Assembly: GCA_900770945.1 (NCBI GenBank)
Contig: CAAGME010000040.1
Location: 1 to 64,000, forward strand
DNA: 64,000 nucleotides
Source: Clostridia bacterium
GTDB taxonomy: Bacteria > Bacillota > Clostridia > Christensenellales > Borkfalkiaceae
Direction of reading: 5' to 3'
In this document: in pieces, positions 16,059 to 25,287 of the stretch
Position numbering within the stretch: position 1 is the first letter of the stretch
Layout: every line of letters begins with the position of its first letter
Notes under the pieces: generated by a model
What the model saw: only the letters and a program-made list of their open reading frames with translations
What the model was told of the DNA's origin: nothing
Databases searched by the model: none
Made by a program: the position numbers and the translations under genes

Positions 16059-16837
16059 ATGAATTGGTTTCAATCATAATGCCGTCGTGGAATACGGCTC
16101 GATTTATCAGCGAATCGATACAATCTGTATTAGCGCAAACATATAAAAATTGGGAGTTGTTGATCGTTGATGATCATTCCACTGATAACACAGATGAAAT
16201 TGTTCAACCGTTTTTATTCGACGAAAGAATTAAGTATTTCAAAAATGAAAAAAACAGTGGTGCCGCAGTATCGAGAAATAAGGCGTTGCGTGAAGCTAAG
16301 GGAAAATGGATCGCATTTTTAGATAGTGATGATTTGTGGCTCCCTGAAAAGCTTGAACGGCAAATTGCTTTTATGCAGAAAAACGATTACAAATTTTCTT
16401 ATACGGATTATGAAAAGATCGATGAAGCTTCGGCTCCGTTGAATATTTTAGTTTCGGGACCTGAGAAAGTAACAGAAAAAGCAATGTACCGTTATTGCTG
16501 GATTGGCTGCTTAACCGTTATGTATGATGCGGAACAAATTGGACTAATTCAAATCAAAGACATTAAGAAAAACAACGATTACGCAATGTGGCTGCAGGTT
16601 GCGAAGAAAGAACATTGTTATTTGTTGCGTGAGAATCTTGCAAAATACAGAATACGAAAAAAATCTGTTTCTCACGATAAGTTGAGTAAAAAATTGAAAA
16701 GTCATTACGATTTATTTCATTATTGCGATGAACAGTCTGTGTTAGCGGCTATTTGGTATGCGTGTTGGAATATGTTTTGGGGATTACGAAAAAAGGTGAA
16801 GTATGAACAAAAGGTCAGCGTTGATAAAGTGGTATAG
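16055..16837 (+). CDS. glycosyltransferase family 2
   Basis: 260 aa GT-A fold transferase. Seen: N-terminal VSIIMPSWNTARFISESIQS, LLIVDDHSTDNT (about residues 36-47) for nucleotide binding, and the metal-binding DxD-type AFLDSDDLW (about 88-96). The C-terminal part is positively charged, fitting peripheral membrane attachment. It probably adds the second or later sugar of the repeat unit in the cytoplasm; donor and acceptor are unknown. From here on base composition turns clearly more AT-rich than in the two genes before it. Confidence 0.88.
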   Translation: MNELVSIIMPSWNTARFISESIQSVLAQTYKNWELLIVDDHSTDNTDEIVQPFLFDERIKYFKNEKNSGAAVSRNKALREAKGKWIAFLDSDDLWLPEKLERQIAFMQKNDYKFSYTDYEKIDEASAPLNILVSGPEKVTEKAMYRYCWIGCLTVMYDAEQIGLIQIKDIKKNNDYAMWLQVAKKEHCYLLRENLAKYRIRKKSVSHDKLSKKLKSHYDLFHYCDEQSVLAAIWYACWNMFWGLRKKVKYEQKVSVDKVV

Positions 16838-16864
16838 GATAGAAAATTTTTTTATAGACATAGA

Positions 16865-17215
16865 ATGAAGTTGTTTGCTAAGCTTTTTTATGGCCTAATT
16901 TATTTGTTATTTAACTGTGTTATTCCTCCGTCTTGTAAAAAAGGCTCTGATTGTGATTTTGGGCATAGCGTTGGTATTGTCTTACATCACGAAACGGAAA
17001 TAGGGCAGGGAACGAAAATATATCAAAATGTTACGATAGGAGGGGGTAAGAGAGTTATAGGCGAGAATTGTTATATTGGTGCAGGTGCCGTGATTCTTGC
17101 TGATGTAGGAAGCAATGTAAAAATAGGTGCAAATGCTGTTGTTGTAGACGATATACCGGACAATGTTACAGCTGTTGGTGTTCCTGCTCGTATTATAAAG
17201 GAAACAGAAGGTTAA
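16865..17215 (+). CDS. hexapeptide-repeat acyltransferase (serine acetyltransferase-like)
   Basis: 116 aa left-handed beta-helix protein with hexapeptide repeats: IGQGTKIYQNVTIGGGKRVIG, then IGAGAVILADVGSNVKIGANAVVV and the closing VPARII. The candidate catalytic His is in GIVLHHETEIG (about residues 38-48). It resembles the C-terminal domain of CysE, but the helical N-terminal domain of true serine acetyltransferases is missing, so O-acetylation of a glycan is more likely. A hydrophobic stretch at residues 8-22 may attach it to the membrane. Ribosome site poor. Confidence 0.8.
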   Translation: MKLFAKLFYGLIYLLFNCVIPPSCKKGSDCDFGHSVGIVLHHETEIGQGTKIYQNVTIGGGKRVIGENCYIGAGAVILADVGSNVKIGANAVVVDDIPDNVTAVGVPARIIKETEG

Positions 17216-17217
17216 AT

Positions 17218-18291
17218 ATGGTTATTTTGCACATAGCGGCACTTACTGAAAACAAATATAACGGTGTTTGTGTTGTTGTTCCTAAACACGTTATTGAACA
17301 GGGACGCGATAATTCTGTCGCGTTATTAAATATCAAAAATGTTTGGATCAATGAGTTATTCGAACAGCAACTTAGCAAGAAAAAGACGATAGATATTGCA
17401 AAATTGAAGAGCCCTTTTAATGCTCCTGATATAGTAGTTTTTCATGAAGCATATGAGGTGAAATTTTTAAAGATTGCAAAACAGCTAAATCGATTGAAAA
17501 TACCATATATAATAGTTCCTCATTGTGAATTGACCAAAGAAGCGCAAAAAAAGAAATGGCTTAAAAAGAAGGCAGCGAATCTATTATTGTTTAATAAGTT
17601 TATAAATGGTGCATCTGCAATTCAATGTCTGTCTCAAAAAGAATTGGAAACAACAAATTTCGGTAAAAGCAAGTTTATAGGAAGTAATGGGATTGATTTG
17701 CCAAAAGTCCGAAAAGTGGATTTCAATGAAAACAAAATAAACTTCACATATATAGGCAGATTGGATCCGTTTCATAAGGGTATTGATTTGATGATTAAAG
17801 CTATTGCGTTAAGGAAAGATTTATTGCTTGAAAACAATTGCTTTTTTAATCTATATGGACCAGACCGTTTTGGTTGGGCTGACGGAATTCGTAAAATGAT
17901 ATCCGAAAACGGGATTGAAAATCTCGTTCAATTGCATTCGGAAGTATCAGGTGCAGAAAAAGAAAAAATATTGCTTGATACCGATGTGTTTATTCAAACT
18001 TCTCGTTTTGAAGGAATGCCTATGGGGATTTTGGAAGCGTTGAGCTATGGTTTACCTATACTTATAACAGAGGGGACTACCTTAGGTTCTTGCGTGAGAG
18101 AATACAATGCCGGTTGGGTTGCTGAAACCTCTGTTGAGTCGATTGCTAAATCTTTTGAAAAAGTAATAGAGGAAAAAGCTCGTTTTGAAGAAAAAGGTCA
18201 ACAAGCAATAAAGCTTGTTGAGGAAAACTTTGAGTGGAATAAAATTGCTAAAGAAACTGTTGAAAAATATAAGGAAATAAAAATGCTATGA
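17218..18291 (+). CDS. glycosyltransferase family 4
   Basis: 357 aa GT-B fold retaining transferase. The second domain shows YIGRLDPFHKGIDLMIKAI (about residues 178-196) and the nucleotide-sugar contact block SRFEGMPMGILEALSYGLPI (about 261-280) with the E-x7-E pattern. The first domain begins ILHIAALTENKYNG. AT-rich and heavy in Lys/Ile/Asn codons like the neighbours. It overlaps the next gene by 4 bases (ATGA). Likely adds one sugar to the lipid-linked repeat. Confidence 0.9.
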   Translation: MVILHIAALTENKYNGVCVVVPKHVIEQGRDNSVALLNIKNVWINELFEQQLSKKKTIDIAKLKSPFNAPDIVVFHEAYEVKFLKIAKQLNRLKIPYIIVPHCELTKEAQKKKWLKKKAANLLLFNKFINGASAIQCLSQKELETTNFGKSKFIGSNGIDLPKVRKVDFNENKINFTYIGRLDPFHKGIDLMIKAIALRKDLLLENNCFFNLYGPDRFGWADGIRKMISENGIENLVQLHSEVSGAEKEKILLDTDVFIQTSRFEGMPMGILEALSYGLPILITEGTTLGSCVREYNAGWVAETSVESIAKSFEKVIEEKARFEEKGQQAIKLVEENFEWNKIAKETVEKYKEIKML

Positions 18292-19763
18292 ATAATGAAA
18301 AGATATCAAACATATGGCGTAGAAATTATATTTTTATACCTATAGTCGTTTCACTAATATCTTTGATTGTATCTATTTTGGTTATTGCTGATCCAAATAA
18401 GCCAGTAGGTTATGATTTCTTTTTTTTACTGCCGCTCTCATTTTCTTTACTGAGTTTATTATTTCAGAAGTTGTTTCTTTATATAAAAAATAATTTAGCA
18501 GTTGCGATTTTTTTAATACTGTTCTTCTGTAGGCTTGTAATTTCTCCTTTGTTTATGTATATAGGTAACTATAGTGTTACAATTCAGCTAAATATATCAG
18601 AAAATACAACTCCAGCCGTTTTCCTTGTAGTTTATGAAACGACCGCACTTTTTTGTTTTCTGTTATTAAAGGTCAATGAAAATAGGAAAAACATTCAGAA
18701 AGTGACAGATAATGACACAAAAAAAATAAATATTTCAGGAACGTATTTATGTATTCTGTTCTCTTTGTTTTTATTGCTTGTTTTATGTGCGCGAATTGTA
18801 CCCGAGATAGTTACTAGTTATAGAACGATATTTCAAATTGGAGATGAGTTTTTTACTAATTATGAAGACTCTCAAGTAGTTGATAAATATGCTGTTGATT
18901 TTATTTCAAAATTAGCAATAGTTACAGGGCACTATCTTATGCGTGCTTTGCTTTTGATAATTCCTGCTTCTATAATTGTTCTATTATCTAGAAAAAAAAG
19001 AAGTTTTATTTCAAAAACTTTTGCATTTGTTTTATGTTTCATCCCATTGTTCTTTATTGGTGGAGCTATAGCAAGAAGCTTAATATATACTATATGCTTA
19101 TTTTTCTTGTATAGTAATATATTTGAAAATAATCGTTCAAGAAATAATTCTGTCTTGATTCTTTCGTTTGGCGGGACTATTGTTATTTTGTGGTGGTTAT
19201 TTAAAGCACCTCAAGATGATTTGTTAGCCTCGTTTTCTAGAAGATTCAGTGCTTATTTTTCTGGTGTCAATGTTGTGTCTGGAGTTTTTAATCTTCCACA
19301 AGACTATTCATTTAAATTAAGGTATTTTATTTACGATTTTGCCACGACAATTCCATATGGTCATACGATTTTTAGAATTTCAGACATTACTATACAGCCG
19401 TTTTTTAATGCCTGTAATAATTCATTTGGGCAAATTCCACCAACAATAGGTATGGGGTATTATTATTTTGGCCCACTTTTAGCACCAATTTATTCGCTTG
19501 TGTTCGCAAAAATATCTTTTGATTCGGCACTATATGTAGGGAAGGATGTGTGTAAAAACCCATTTAGGCAGATTCGCTTGCTTTTAATGACTTTTATTTT
19601 TGCTATGGGCGTTGTCATGTATAACATTGAAATTACTATGATATACTTCTTTTCTCTAATTCTGCCGCTTTATTTAATAGAAAAAATTGCTTATCCAAAG
19701 GATTTTATTGATGTTGATAAAAAAAATTCATTATTGCTGGTTCGGAGGCAAGCCATTAAATAA
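18288..19763 (+). CDS. O-antigen/capsule polymerase (Wzy-like)
   Basis: 491 aa with about 12 membrane helices and a long loop in the second half (about residues 300-385), the topology of Wzy polymerases that join repeat units outside the membrane. No fixed motif defines the family; the call rests on topology, position between glycosyltransferases and the Wzx gene, and weak features such as IGMGYYYFGPLLAPIYSL near the C-terminus, seen in O-antigen polymerases of Bacillota. It overlaps the next gene by 53 bases. Confidence 0.8.
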   Translation: MNNEKISNIWRRNYIFIPIVVSLISLIVSILVIADPNKPVGYDFFFLLPLSFSLLSLLFQKLFLYIKNNLAVAIFLILFFCRLVISPLFMYIGNYSVTIQLNISENTTPAVFLVVYETTALFCFLLLKVNENRKNIQKVTDNDTKKINISGTYLCILFSLFLLLVLCARIVPEIVTSYRTIFQIGDEFFTNYEDSQVVDKYAVDFISKLAIVTGHYLMRALLLIIPASIIVLLSRKKRSFISKTFAFVLCFIPLFFIGGAIARSLIYTICLFFLYSNIFENNRSRNNSVLILSFGGTIVILWWLFKAPQDDLLASFSRRFSAYFSGVNVVSGVFNLPQDYSFKLRYFIYDFATTIPYGHTIFRISDITIQPFFNACNNSFGQIPPTIGMGYYYFGPLLAPIYSLVFAKISFDSALYVGKDVCKNPFRQIRLLLMTFIFAMGVVMYNIEITMIYFFSLILPLYLIEKIAYPKDFIDVDKKNSLLLVRRQAIK

Positions 19764-20460
19764 TCTTGGAAAGAAATGCTTAAAAAGTTGGAAAAAACAC
19801 TTTCCCGACTATGAGATTATAGAATGGAATGAAAGCAATTTTGACTTAAATTGTTGCAGATATGTGCAAGAGGCAGCAAAAGAGAAAAAATGGGCTTTTG
19901 TTTCGGATTATGCAAGGTATAAAATTTTATACGAGCAAGGCGGAATTTACTTTGACACCGATGTTGAAGTAATAAAATCGTTTGACGATATTTTAGAAAA
20001 CGGTGCATTTATGGGGTGCGAAAACCCTGATTTAAATTCGACGTATGCCGTAAATCCTGGGCTCGGCGTAGCCGTAGCCCCCGGGCTCGGCTTTTATAAA
20101 GAAGTCTTAGAAGATTACGAAAAGAGTTCTTTCTATAATGATGACGGGAGTTTAAATCTTTATACCATAGTTCAGCGTACGACTGATTTGTTGAGGAAGC
20201 ATGGCTTGAAAGATTCAATGGAAATACAGACTGTTGCAGATATAACGATATATCCTGCCGAATATTTTTGTCCTATAAATATGAGAACCGGAGAATTAGT
20301 GATTACTGAAAACACACATTCCATACATAGGTATGCTGCAAGTTGGGTTGATAACAAATCACGTATTAGAGGAAAAATCTATTGCTTTATTGCTCGTTTG
20401 TTTGGCGAAAAATTCGCTAATAAAATAAGAAAAATTTTTGGCAGAAAAACAAATAAATGA
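19711..20460 (+). CDS. GT32-type glycosyltransferase (capsular polysaccharide synthesis)
   Basis: 249 aa from ATG 19711, chosen because AAAGGA lies 8 bases upstream and the family N-terminus IPKKIHYCWFGG-like is matched by IKKIHYCWFGGKPL right after it. Further family blocks: SDYARYKILYEQGGIYFDTDVEV with the DxD metal site (about residues 70-92) and SIHRYAASW (about 208-216). It starts within the wzy gene, so translation is coupled. A GC-rich palindromic patch at 20054-20086 encodes PGLGVAVAPGLG and stands out from the AT-rich gene. Confidence 0.9.
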   Translation: MLIKKIHYCWFGGKPLNNLGKKCLKSWKKHFPDYEIIEWNESNFDLNCCRYVQEAAKEKKWAFVSDYARYKILYEQGGIYFDTDVEVIKSFDDILENGAFMGCENPDLNSTYAVNPGLGVAVAPGLGFYKEVLEDYEKSSFYNDDGSLNLYTIVQRTTDLLRKHGLKDSMEIQTVADITIYPAEYFCPINMRTGELVITENTHSIHRYAASWVDNKSRIRGKIYCFIARLFGEKFANKIRKIFGRKTNK

Positions 20461-21710
20461 AAGAAGAAAAAAAAGTTGTTGGAAATACGATAATGCTATA
20501 TATAATGACTATAGCAAAAATGATATTTCCTTTATTAACATTACCATACTTAACAAGAATTTTATCGGAAGAAGCGTATGGATTTGTTTCATATGTAAAA
20601 AGTTGCATGACGTATATGCAGTTAATTGTAGACTTTGGTTTTATACTTTCTTCTGTTAAAGATATAGTTAAAGCTAATGGTGATAATGAAAAAATAGGTA
20701 TTATTGCCGGCAATACGTTTTTAGCAAAGTTTTTTCTATCGATACTTTCCGGGCTTGTTCTTGTTATAATGTGCTTCACTATTAAGATATTGCAAATGAA
20801 TATCTTGTATGTGATTTTGAGCTTTATTGCTGTCGCTTCGAGTTTGTTTTTGGCTGATTTTTTGTTCCGCGGAATAGAAAAGATGCAGTACATAACAATT
20901 ATTTATGTTATAAGTAAAGGAATATCTGTTGCATTAACTTTCGTTCTTGTACGCGGGGATAGCAATTTGCTTTGGGTTCCTGTATTAGACATACTAACAA
21001 ACGTTGTAGCAATCGTTATTACTTTCATTATTCTAAAACGATTAAAAATAAAGATAAAGATAAGCAATATCAAAGATTGCCTACTGATGATAAAAGATTC
21101 ATTCTTTTATTTTCTATCAAGTGTGGCAACAACTGCTTTTTCAGCACTAAATACTCTTTTAATCGGTATCTTTATTACGGATTTAACGCAGATCGCTTAT
21201 TGGAGTTTGTGTTTGAATATAATTACCGCAATACAAGGCTTGTATGCGCCTATTTGTAATGGTATTTATCCACACATGATAAAGGTAAGGAACCTAAAGT
21301 TTATACATAAAGTATTGGCGATTTTTATGCCGATTGTTTTATGTGGCTGTGTCCTATGTTTCTTCTTAGCTACTACCGCATTAAAGATTGTCGGTGGAGA
21401 AAAATATGTTGCAGCATATATTCTATTTCGCTGGATGATTCCCATATTGTTTTTTAGTTTTCCCGCACAAATTTATGGCTGGCCGACCTTAGGCGCGATT
21501 GGAAAAGTTAAAGAAACAACACTATCGACTGTAATTGCTGCCGTTGCTCAGGTCTTAGGACTTGTCCTTTTGATATGTATCAATCGTTTTACGTTAATAA
21601 ATTTGGCGTTATTGCGCGGAATTACCGAATTCATTTTAATGGCAGTTAGGATGTTTATAACCTATAAAAATAGATCGTCTTTTGTTTTGAGAGGAATGTT
21701 TGATGAATAA
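20457..21710 (+). CDS. polysaccharide repeat-unit flippase (Wzx-like)
   Basis: 417 aa membrane protein of the MOP superfamily with about 12 helices; flips undecaprenyl-linked repeats to the outer face of the membrane. The N-terminus VVGNTIMLYIMTIAKMIFPLLTLPYLTRILSEEAYG is a classical Wzx start. ATGA overlap with the gene before, 8-base overlap with the gene after. With Wzy it defines a Wzx/Wzy-type pathway. Confidence 0.92.
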   Translation: MKEEKKVVGNTIMLYIMTIAKMIFPLLTLPYLTRILSEEAYGFVSYVKSCMTYMQLIVDFGFILSSVKDIVKANGDNEKIGIIAGNTFLAKFFLSILSGLVLVIMCFTIKILQMNILYVILSFIAVASSLFLADFLFRGIEKMQYITIIYVISKGISVALTFVLVRGDSNLLWVPVLDILTNVVAIVITFIILKRLKIKIKISNIKDCLLMIKDSFFYFLSSVATTAFSALNTLLIGIFITDLTQIAYWSLCLNIITAIQGLYAPICNGIYPHMIKVRNLKFIHKVLAIFMPIVLCGCVLCFFLATTALKIVGGEKYVAAYILFRWMIPILFFSFPAQIYGWPTLGAIGKVKETTLSTVIAAVAQVLGLVLLICINRFTLINLALLRGITEFILMAVRMFITYKNRSSFVLRGMFDE

Positions 21711-23946
21711 GAAAGTAGCTATTTTATCCTGGTATAATTATGATAACTACGGGACGGTTCTACAGGCGTATGCGTTGGAGCAGATAATTAACAAGATAGG
21801 TTATGAAGCATATCATATTGATTATTCACCTTACAAACGACCTAATATTTCATTTGACGAGAATATAATTAGGGAATCTTTTGTCAGGCTTAAACAAAAA
21901 ATCGGGAACAAGTTGGTTAATGATGAGGAACGAAAAAGAAAATTCATTGATTTTAGAAATAGTTTTTTAAGACTAACAGAAAAATGTGTAATACAATCTG
22001 ATTTTGATAAGCTAAATAGCGATTTTTCTGTTTTTATGACCGGAAGCGATCAAATATGGTCACCGTTTCTTTTTGATGATAGATACTTTTTAGATTTTGT
22101 AAGAGAAAACAATAAAAAAATTGCATATGCGCCAAGTTTAGGCGTTGAAACTATACCGTATGATTATTTAAAAACAAAATATGAGGAACATCTGTCAGGG
22201 TTTGATTCTCTCTCGGTCAGAGAAAAGCAGGGGGCTGCAATTCTTTCCGATATTTTAAAGCGAGATGTAACGGTTGTTTTGGACCCGGTTTTTTTGTTGT
22301 CAAAAGATGAATGGAATAGGTTGATTTCGCATGAATCAACTGAAGAGGAATACATATTAGTTTATTTTTTAGGAAATAACAAAAGCAATATCAAAAAGGC
22401 AAAAAAATACGCTAAAGCTCGTAACAAAAAATTGAAAATCATACCCATCTTTAAAAGTAGATCCGAGTCCGGTTTTGAAATGGGCGTAGGACCTCTTGAA
22501 TTTTTGGGACTGATAAAAGGAGCCTCTGCTGTCTTAACAGATTCGTTTCATGGGGTTGCTTTTTCTGTAATTTTCGAGAAAGAATTTTATGTTTTCGAAC
22601 GGTTTAATAAGTCTAACATTAAATCACAAAATTCAAGAATATATAATATTTTGGAATTATTGGGATTAGAAAGTAGATTGATACATTGCGATATTGATTC
22701 ACAAGCAACAATTGATTATGTTAATGTGTTTAAACTGTTAAAAAAGCAAAAAGAAAAGAGTATAGATTACTTGTCCCAAGCCTTAATAGACGACGACCGT
22801 AGTGTTTCATCGAAAAAGTTCTATATAACTAAAAATTGTTGTGGGTGTGGAGCTTGTTCTGTGTTGTGTCCTAAGGCGGCAATTTCTATGCGTACAGGAG
22901 ACAAAGGCTTTATTTCGGCAGAAATAGATTTTCAAAAGTGTATATATTGCAAGAAATGCGTTGCCAATTGTCCTATGAACGATAGAGGACAGCCTGGAAT
23001 TAAAATAGACGAAAGTACTAAGTTGTTCTCATATATTAGCAAAGACAACGATGTTCTTAAACATTCTTCAAGCGGTGGTGTATCTCGTGATTTAGCAGTA
23101 AACATGGTAAGAAGCGGAGGACAGTGTTTAGGAGCTATATATGATTACGAGAAGAATATGGTCGTACATAAGACCGTGTCAATAGAGTCTGATGTTTTGT
23201 CGATTCAGGGGAGCAAGTATATTCAAAGCGATTTTATCAATGGATTTACGTCATTTCTTGATGATTGTGCATCGGGCATAGTTTTTGGCACGCCATGCCA
23301 GGTGGCTGCTGCTCGGCAAATTATGATATCTAGAAAAATAAACAAAGAGATTTTTTTAGTGGATTTGATTTGTCATGGTGTACCATCTAAATTGTTATGG
23401 GACAAATATTTGTGCTATGTATTAGGCAAAAGCTCGGATAAAATTCAAAAAATAGTTTTCCGGGACAAATCAAAAGGTTGGCACAGTAAATACATACGGA
23501 TAGAAACACCGAGTATTAAGTATAAGAAGAAATCAAATAGAGATTTATTTTATCATTTCTTTGATTCTTGTTCTTGCAATATGTCAAGCTGTTTTGAATG
23601 CCCGTTCCGTGAGAAGAGCTACGCTGATTTGCGAGTTGGCGATTTTTGGGGAAAGGCATATAAAAACAACAAAAAGGGTGTAAATGAATGCCTTGTTATT
23701 ACTGAAAAAGGGTGTAGTATGTTGAGTTGCTTGAACGGTTTTTGGGAAGAACAAAGTATAGATAATTATTTTAAATATCAACAAATTTCCAATTATACAA
23801 AGCCGGCTTATTATGATAGTATCATTGACGACTTAAAAAACGAAAAATTAAGCTTGAATGCAATAGATAAGAAATACAATAAATGGATGAAAATAAAGCA
23901 AAGGTTGGGAATTCTATATGGATATATAAGGAAGTTCATCAAATAA
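21703..23946 (+). CDS. fusion: polysaccharide pyruvyl transferase plus FrhB-type iron-sulfur protein
   Basis: 747 aa from ATG 21703 (GAGGA 8 bases upstream). Residues 1-350 are a pyruvyl transferase: SWYNYDNYGTVLQAYAL, FMTGSDQIWSP, YAPSLG, LTDSFHGVAFSVIF. It would add pyruvate ketals to sugars. Then two 4Fe-4S motifs, CCGCGACSVLCP (about 379-390) and CIYCKKCVANCP (about 413-424), followed by the FrhB/F420 hydrogenase beta N- and C-terminal domains: SSSGGVSRDLA, GSKYIQSD, FGTPCQVAAARQI, DLICHGVPS, DLRVGDFWG. The two proteins often occur as adjacent genes in exopolysaccharide loci; here they are one chain without a frame break. The FrhB part is probably a flavin/Fe-S redox module acting on sugars, but its reaction is unknown. 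Confidence 0.9.
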   Translation: MNKKVAILSWYNYDNYGTVLQAYALEQIINKIGYEAYHIDYSPYKRPNISFDENIIRESFVRLKQKIGNKLVNDEERKRKFIDFRNSFLRLTEKCVIQSDFDKLNSDFSVFMTGSDQIWSPFLFDDRYFLDFVRENNKKIAYAPSLGVETIPYDYLKTKYEEHLSGFDSLSVREKQGAAILSDILKRDVTVVLDPVFLLSKDEWNRLISHESTEEEYILVYFLGNNKSNIKKAKKYAKARNKKLKIIPIFKSRSESGFEMGVGPLEFLGLIKGASAVLTDSFHGVAFSVIFEKEFYVFERFNKSNIKSQNSRIYNILELLGLESRLIHCDIDSQATIDYVNVFKLLKKQKEKSIDYLSQALIDDDRSVSSKKFYITKNCCGCGACSVLCPKAAISMRTGDKGFISAEIDFQKCIYCKKCVANCPMNDRGQPGIKIDESTKLFSYISKDNDVLKHSSSGGVSRDLAVNMVRSGGQCLGAIYDYEKNMVVHKTVSIESDVLSIQGSKYIQSDFINGFTSFLDDCASGIVFGTPCQVAAARQIMISRKINKEIFLVDLICHGVPSKLLWDKYLCYVLGKSSDKIQKIVFRDKSKGWHSKYIRIETPSIKYKKKSNRDLFYHFFDSCSCNMSSCFECPFREKSYADLRVGDFWGKAYKNNKKGVNECLVITEKGCSMLSCLNGFWEEQSIDNYFKYQQISNYTKPAYYDSIIDDLKNEKLSLNAIDKKYNKWMKIKQRLGILYGYIRKFIK

Positions 23947-23983
23947 GCTAAAATTATTAATAATAATTATTAGTATTCTATAG

Positions 23984-24055
23984 ATGGCGAACATAGGGTT
24001 ACGCAAGTTTGCCGAATGGTATAAAGAATTTTACGGTAAGGAGAACAGAAAATGA
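23984..24055 (+). pseudogene. remnant of the C-terminus of a sugar-nucleotide epimerase
   Basis: A 23-codon frame reading MANIGLRKFAEWYKEFYGKE then NRK. The block GLRKFAEWYKEFY is the typical C-terminal helix of NAD-dependent epimerases such as UDP-glucuronate 4-epimerase. An in-frame TAG precedes the ATG and the rest of the gene is gone. Its stop overlaps the start of the UDP-glucose dehydrogenase gene as ATGA, as in an intact epimerase-dehydrogenase pair. Composition matches the downstream gene, not the AT-rich genes to the left. Confidence 0.65.
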
Positions 24056-25287
24056 AAATAGCGGTAGCGGGAACGGGATATGTAGGTTTATCGTTGGCGG
24101 TGCTTCTTGCGCAACACAACGAAGTAACGGCGGTTGACGTTATCCCGGAAAAGGTAGATAAAATCAATAAAAAAATTAGTCCGATTCAGGACGAATACAT
24201 AGAGAAATATCTTGCCGAAAAGGATTTGAATTTGGTTGCGACGTTAGACGGCGCAAAGGCTTATAAAGAAGCTGAGCTTGTAATAATTGCTGCGCCTACG
24301 AATTATGACCCGAAAAAGAATTTTTTTGATACGCGATACGTGGAACAGGTGATTGAGCTTGTCCTTTCGGTAAACAAAGACGCCGTGATGGTAATTAAAT
24401 CGACGATTCCAGTCGGTTATACGAAAAGCGTGAGAGAAAAATATCACACCGAAAATATTATTTTCAGCCCCGAATTTTTGCGAGAATCTAAGGCTTTATA
24501 TGACAATCTTTATCCGAGCCGAATTATCGTCGGCTGCCCGAAAGGGAATGAAAAAGTTGAAGCTATGTCGCATAAATTTGCCGAATTATTGCAGCAAGGC
24601 GCTATAAAGGAAAACATCGACACGCTGTTTATGGATACGACCGAAGCGGAAGCGGTAAAGCTGTTCGCAAACACTTATCTCGCGCTTCGGGTGGCGTATT
24701 TCAACGAGCTTGATACCTATGCGGAATCCAAAGGGCTGAACACGAAGTCCATTATTGACGGCGTTTGCCTCGATCCTCGTATCGGTTCGCATTATAACAA
24801 TCCTTCGTTCGGATACGGCGGGTATTGCTTGCCGAAAGACACGAAGCAACTTCGCGCAAATTTTGACAACGTTCCCGAAAATCTTATTTCCGCAATTGTG
24901 GAATCGAACAGAACGAGAAAAGATTTTATTGCGGAAGAGGTGCTCGAAAAGGCGGGTTTCTACGGAAAAAACAGGGAATGCGGTGAAAACGGAATTCCCG
25001 GTAAAAAAGTTGTCATCGGCGTTTACCGCCTTACAATGAAGAGCAATTCGGATAATTTTCGGCAGTCGTCGATACAAGGCGTAATGAAGAGAATCAGGGC
25101 AAAAGGCGCGGAAATTGTTGTTTACGAGCCGACGTTGCAGGAAGATACGTTTTTTGAAAACAAGGTGATTCACAACCTCGGACAGTTCAAGAATATGTGC
25201 GACGTAATCATTGCAAACCGTTACGATTCTTGCTTGGACGACGTGCGCGAAAAAGTGTATACGAGAGATTTGTATTTCAGAGATTAA
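24052..25287 (+). CDS. ugd: UDP-glucose 6-dehydrogenase
   Basis: 411 aa; oxidises UDP-glucose to UDP-glucuronate with two NAD+. Seen: N-terminal NAD site AVAGTGYVGLSLA (residues 4-16), KSTIPVGYT (about 119-127), SPEFLRESKALYDNLYPSRI (about 137-156) and the catalytic Cys259 in GYGGYCLPKDTKQL. A short insert near residues 305-320 (NRECGENGIPGKK) is seen in related Ugd proteins. AAGGAG lies 9 bases upstream of the start. The product would supply glucuronate for the glycan. The 3' end overlaps the convergent feoB by 11 bp. Confidence 0.95.
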   Translation: MKIAVAGTGYVGLSLAVLLAQHNEVTAVDVIPEKVDKINKKISPIQDEYIEKYLAEKDLNLVATLDGAKAYKEAELVIIAAPTNYDPKKNFFDTRYVEQVIELVLSVNKDAVMVIKSTIPVGYTKSVREKYHTENIIFSPEFLRESKALYDNLYPSRIIVGCPKGNEKVEAMSHKFAELLQQGAIKENIDTLFMDTTEAEAVKLFANTYLALRVAYFNELDTYAESKGLNTKSIIDGVCLDPRIGSHYNNPSFGYGGYCLPKDTKQLRANFDNVPENLISAIVESNRTRKDFIAEEVLEKAGFYGKNRECGENGIPGKKVVIGVYRLTMKSNSDNFRQSSIQGVMKRIRAKGAEIVVYEPTLQEDTFFENKVIHNLGQFKNMCDVIIANRYDSCLDDVREKVYTRDLYFRD

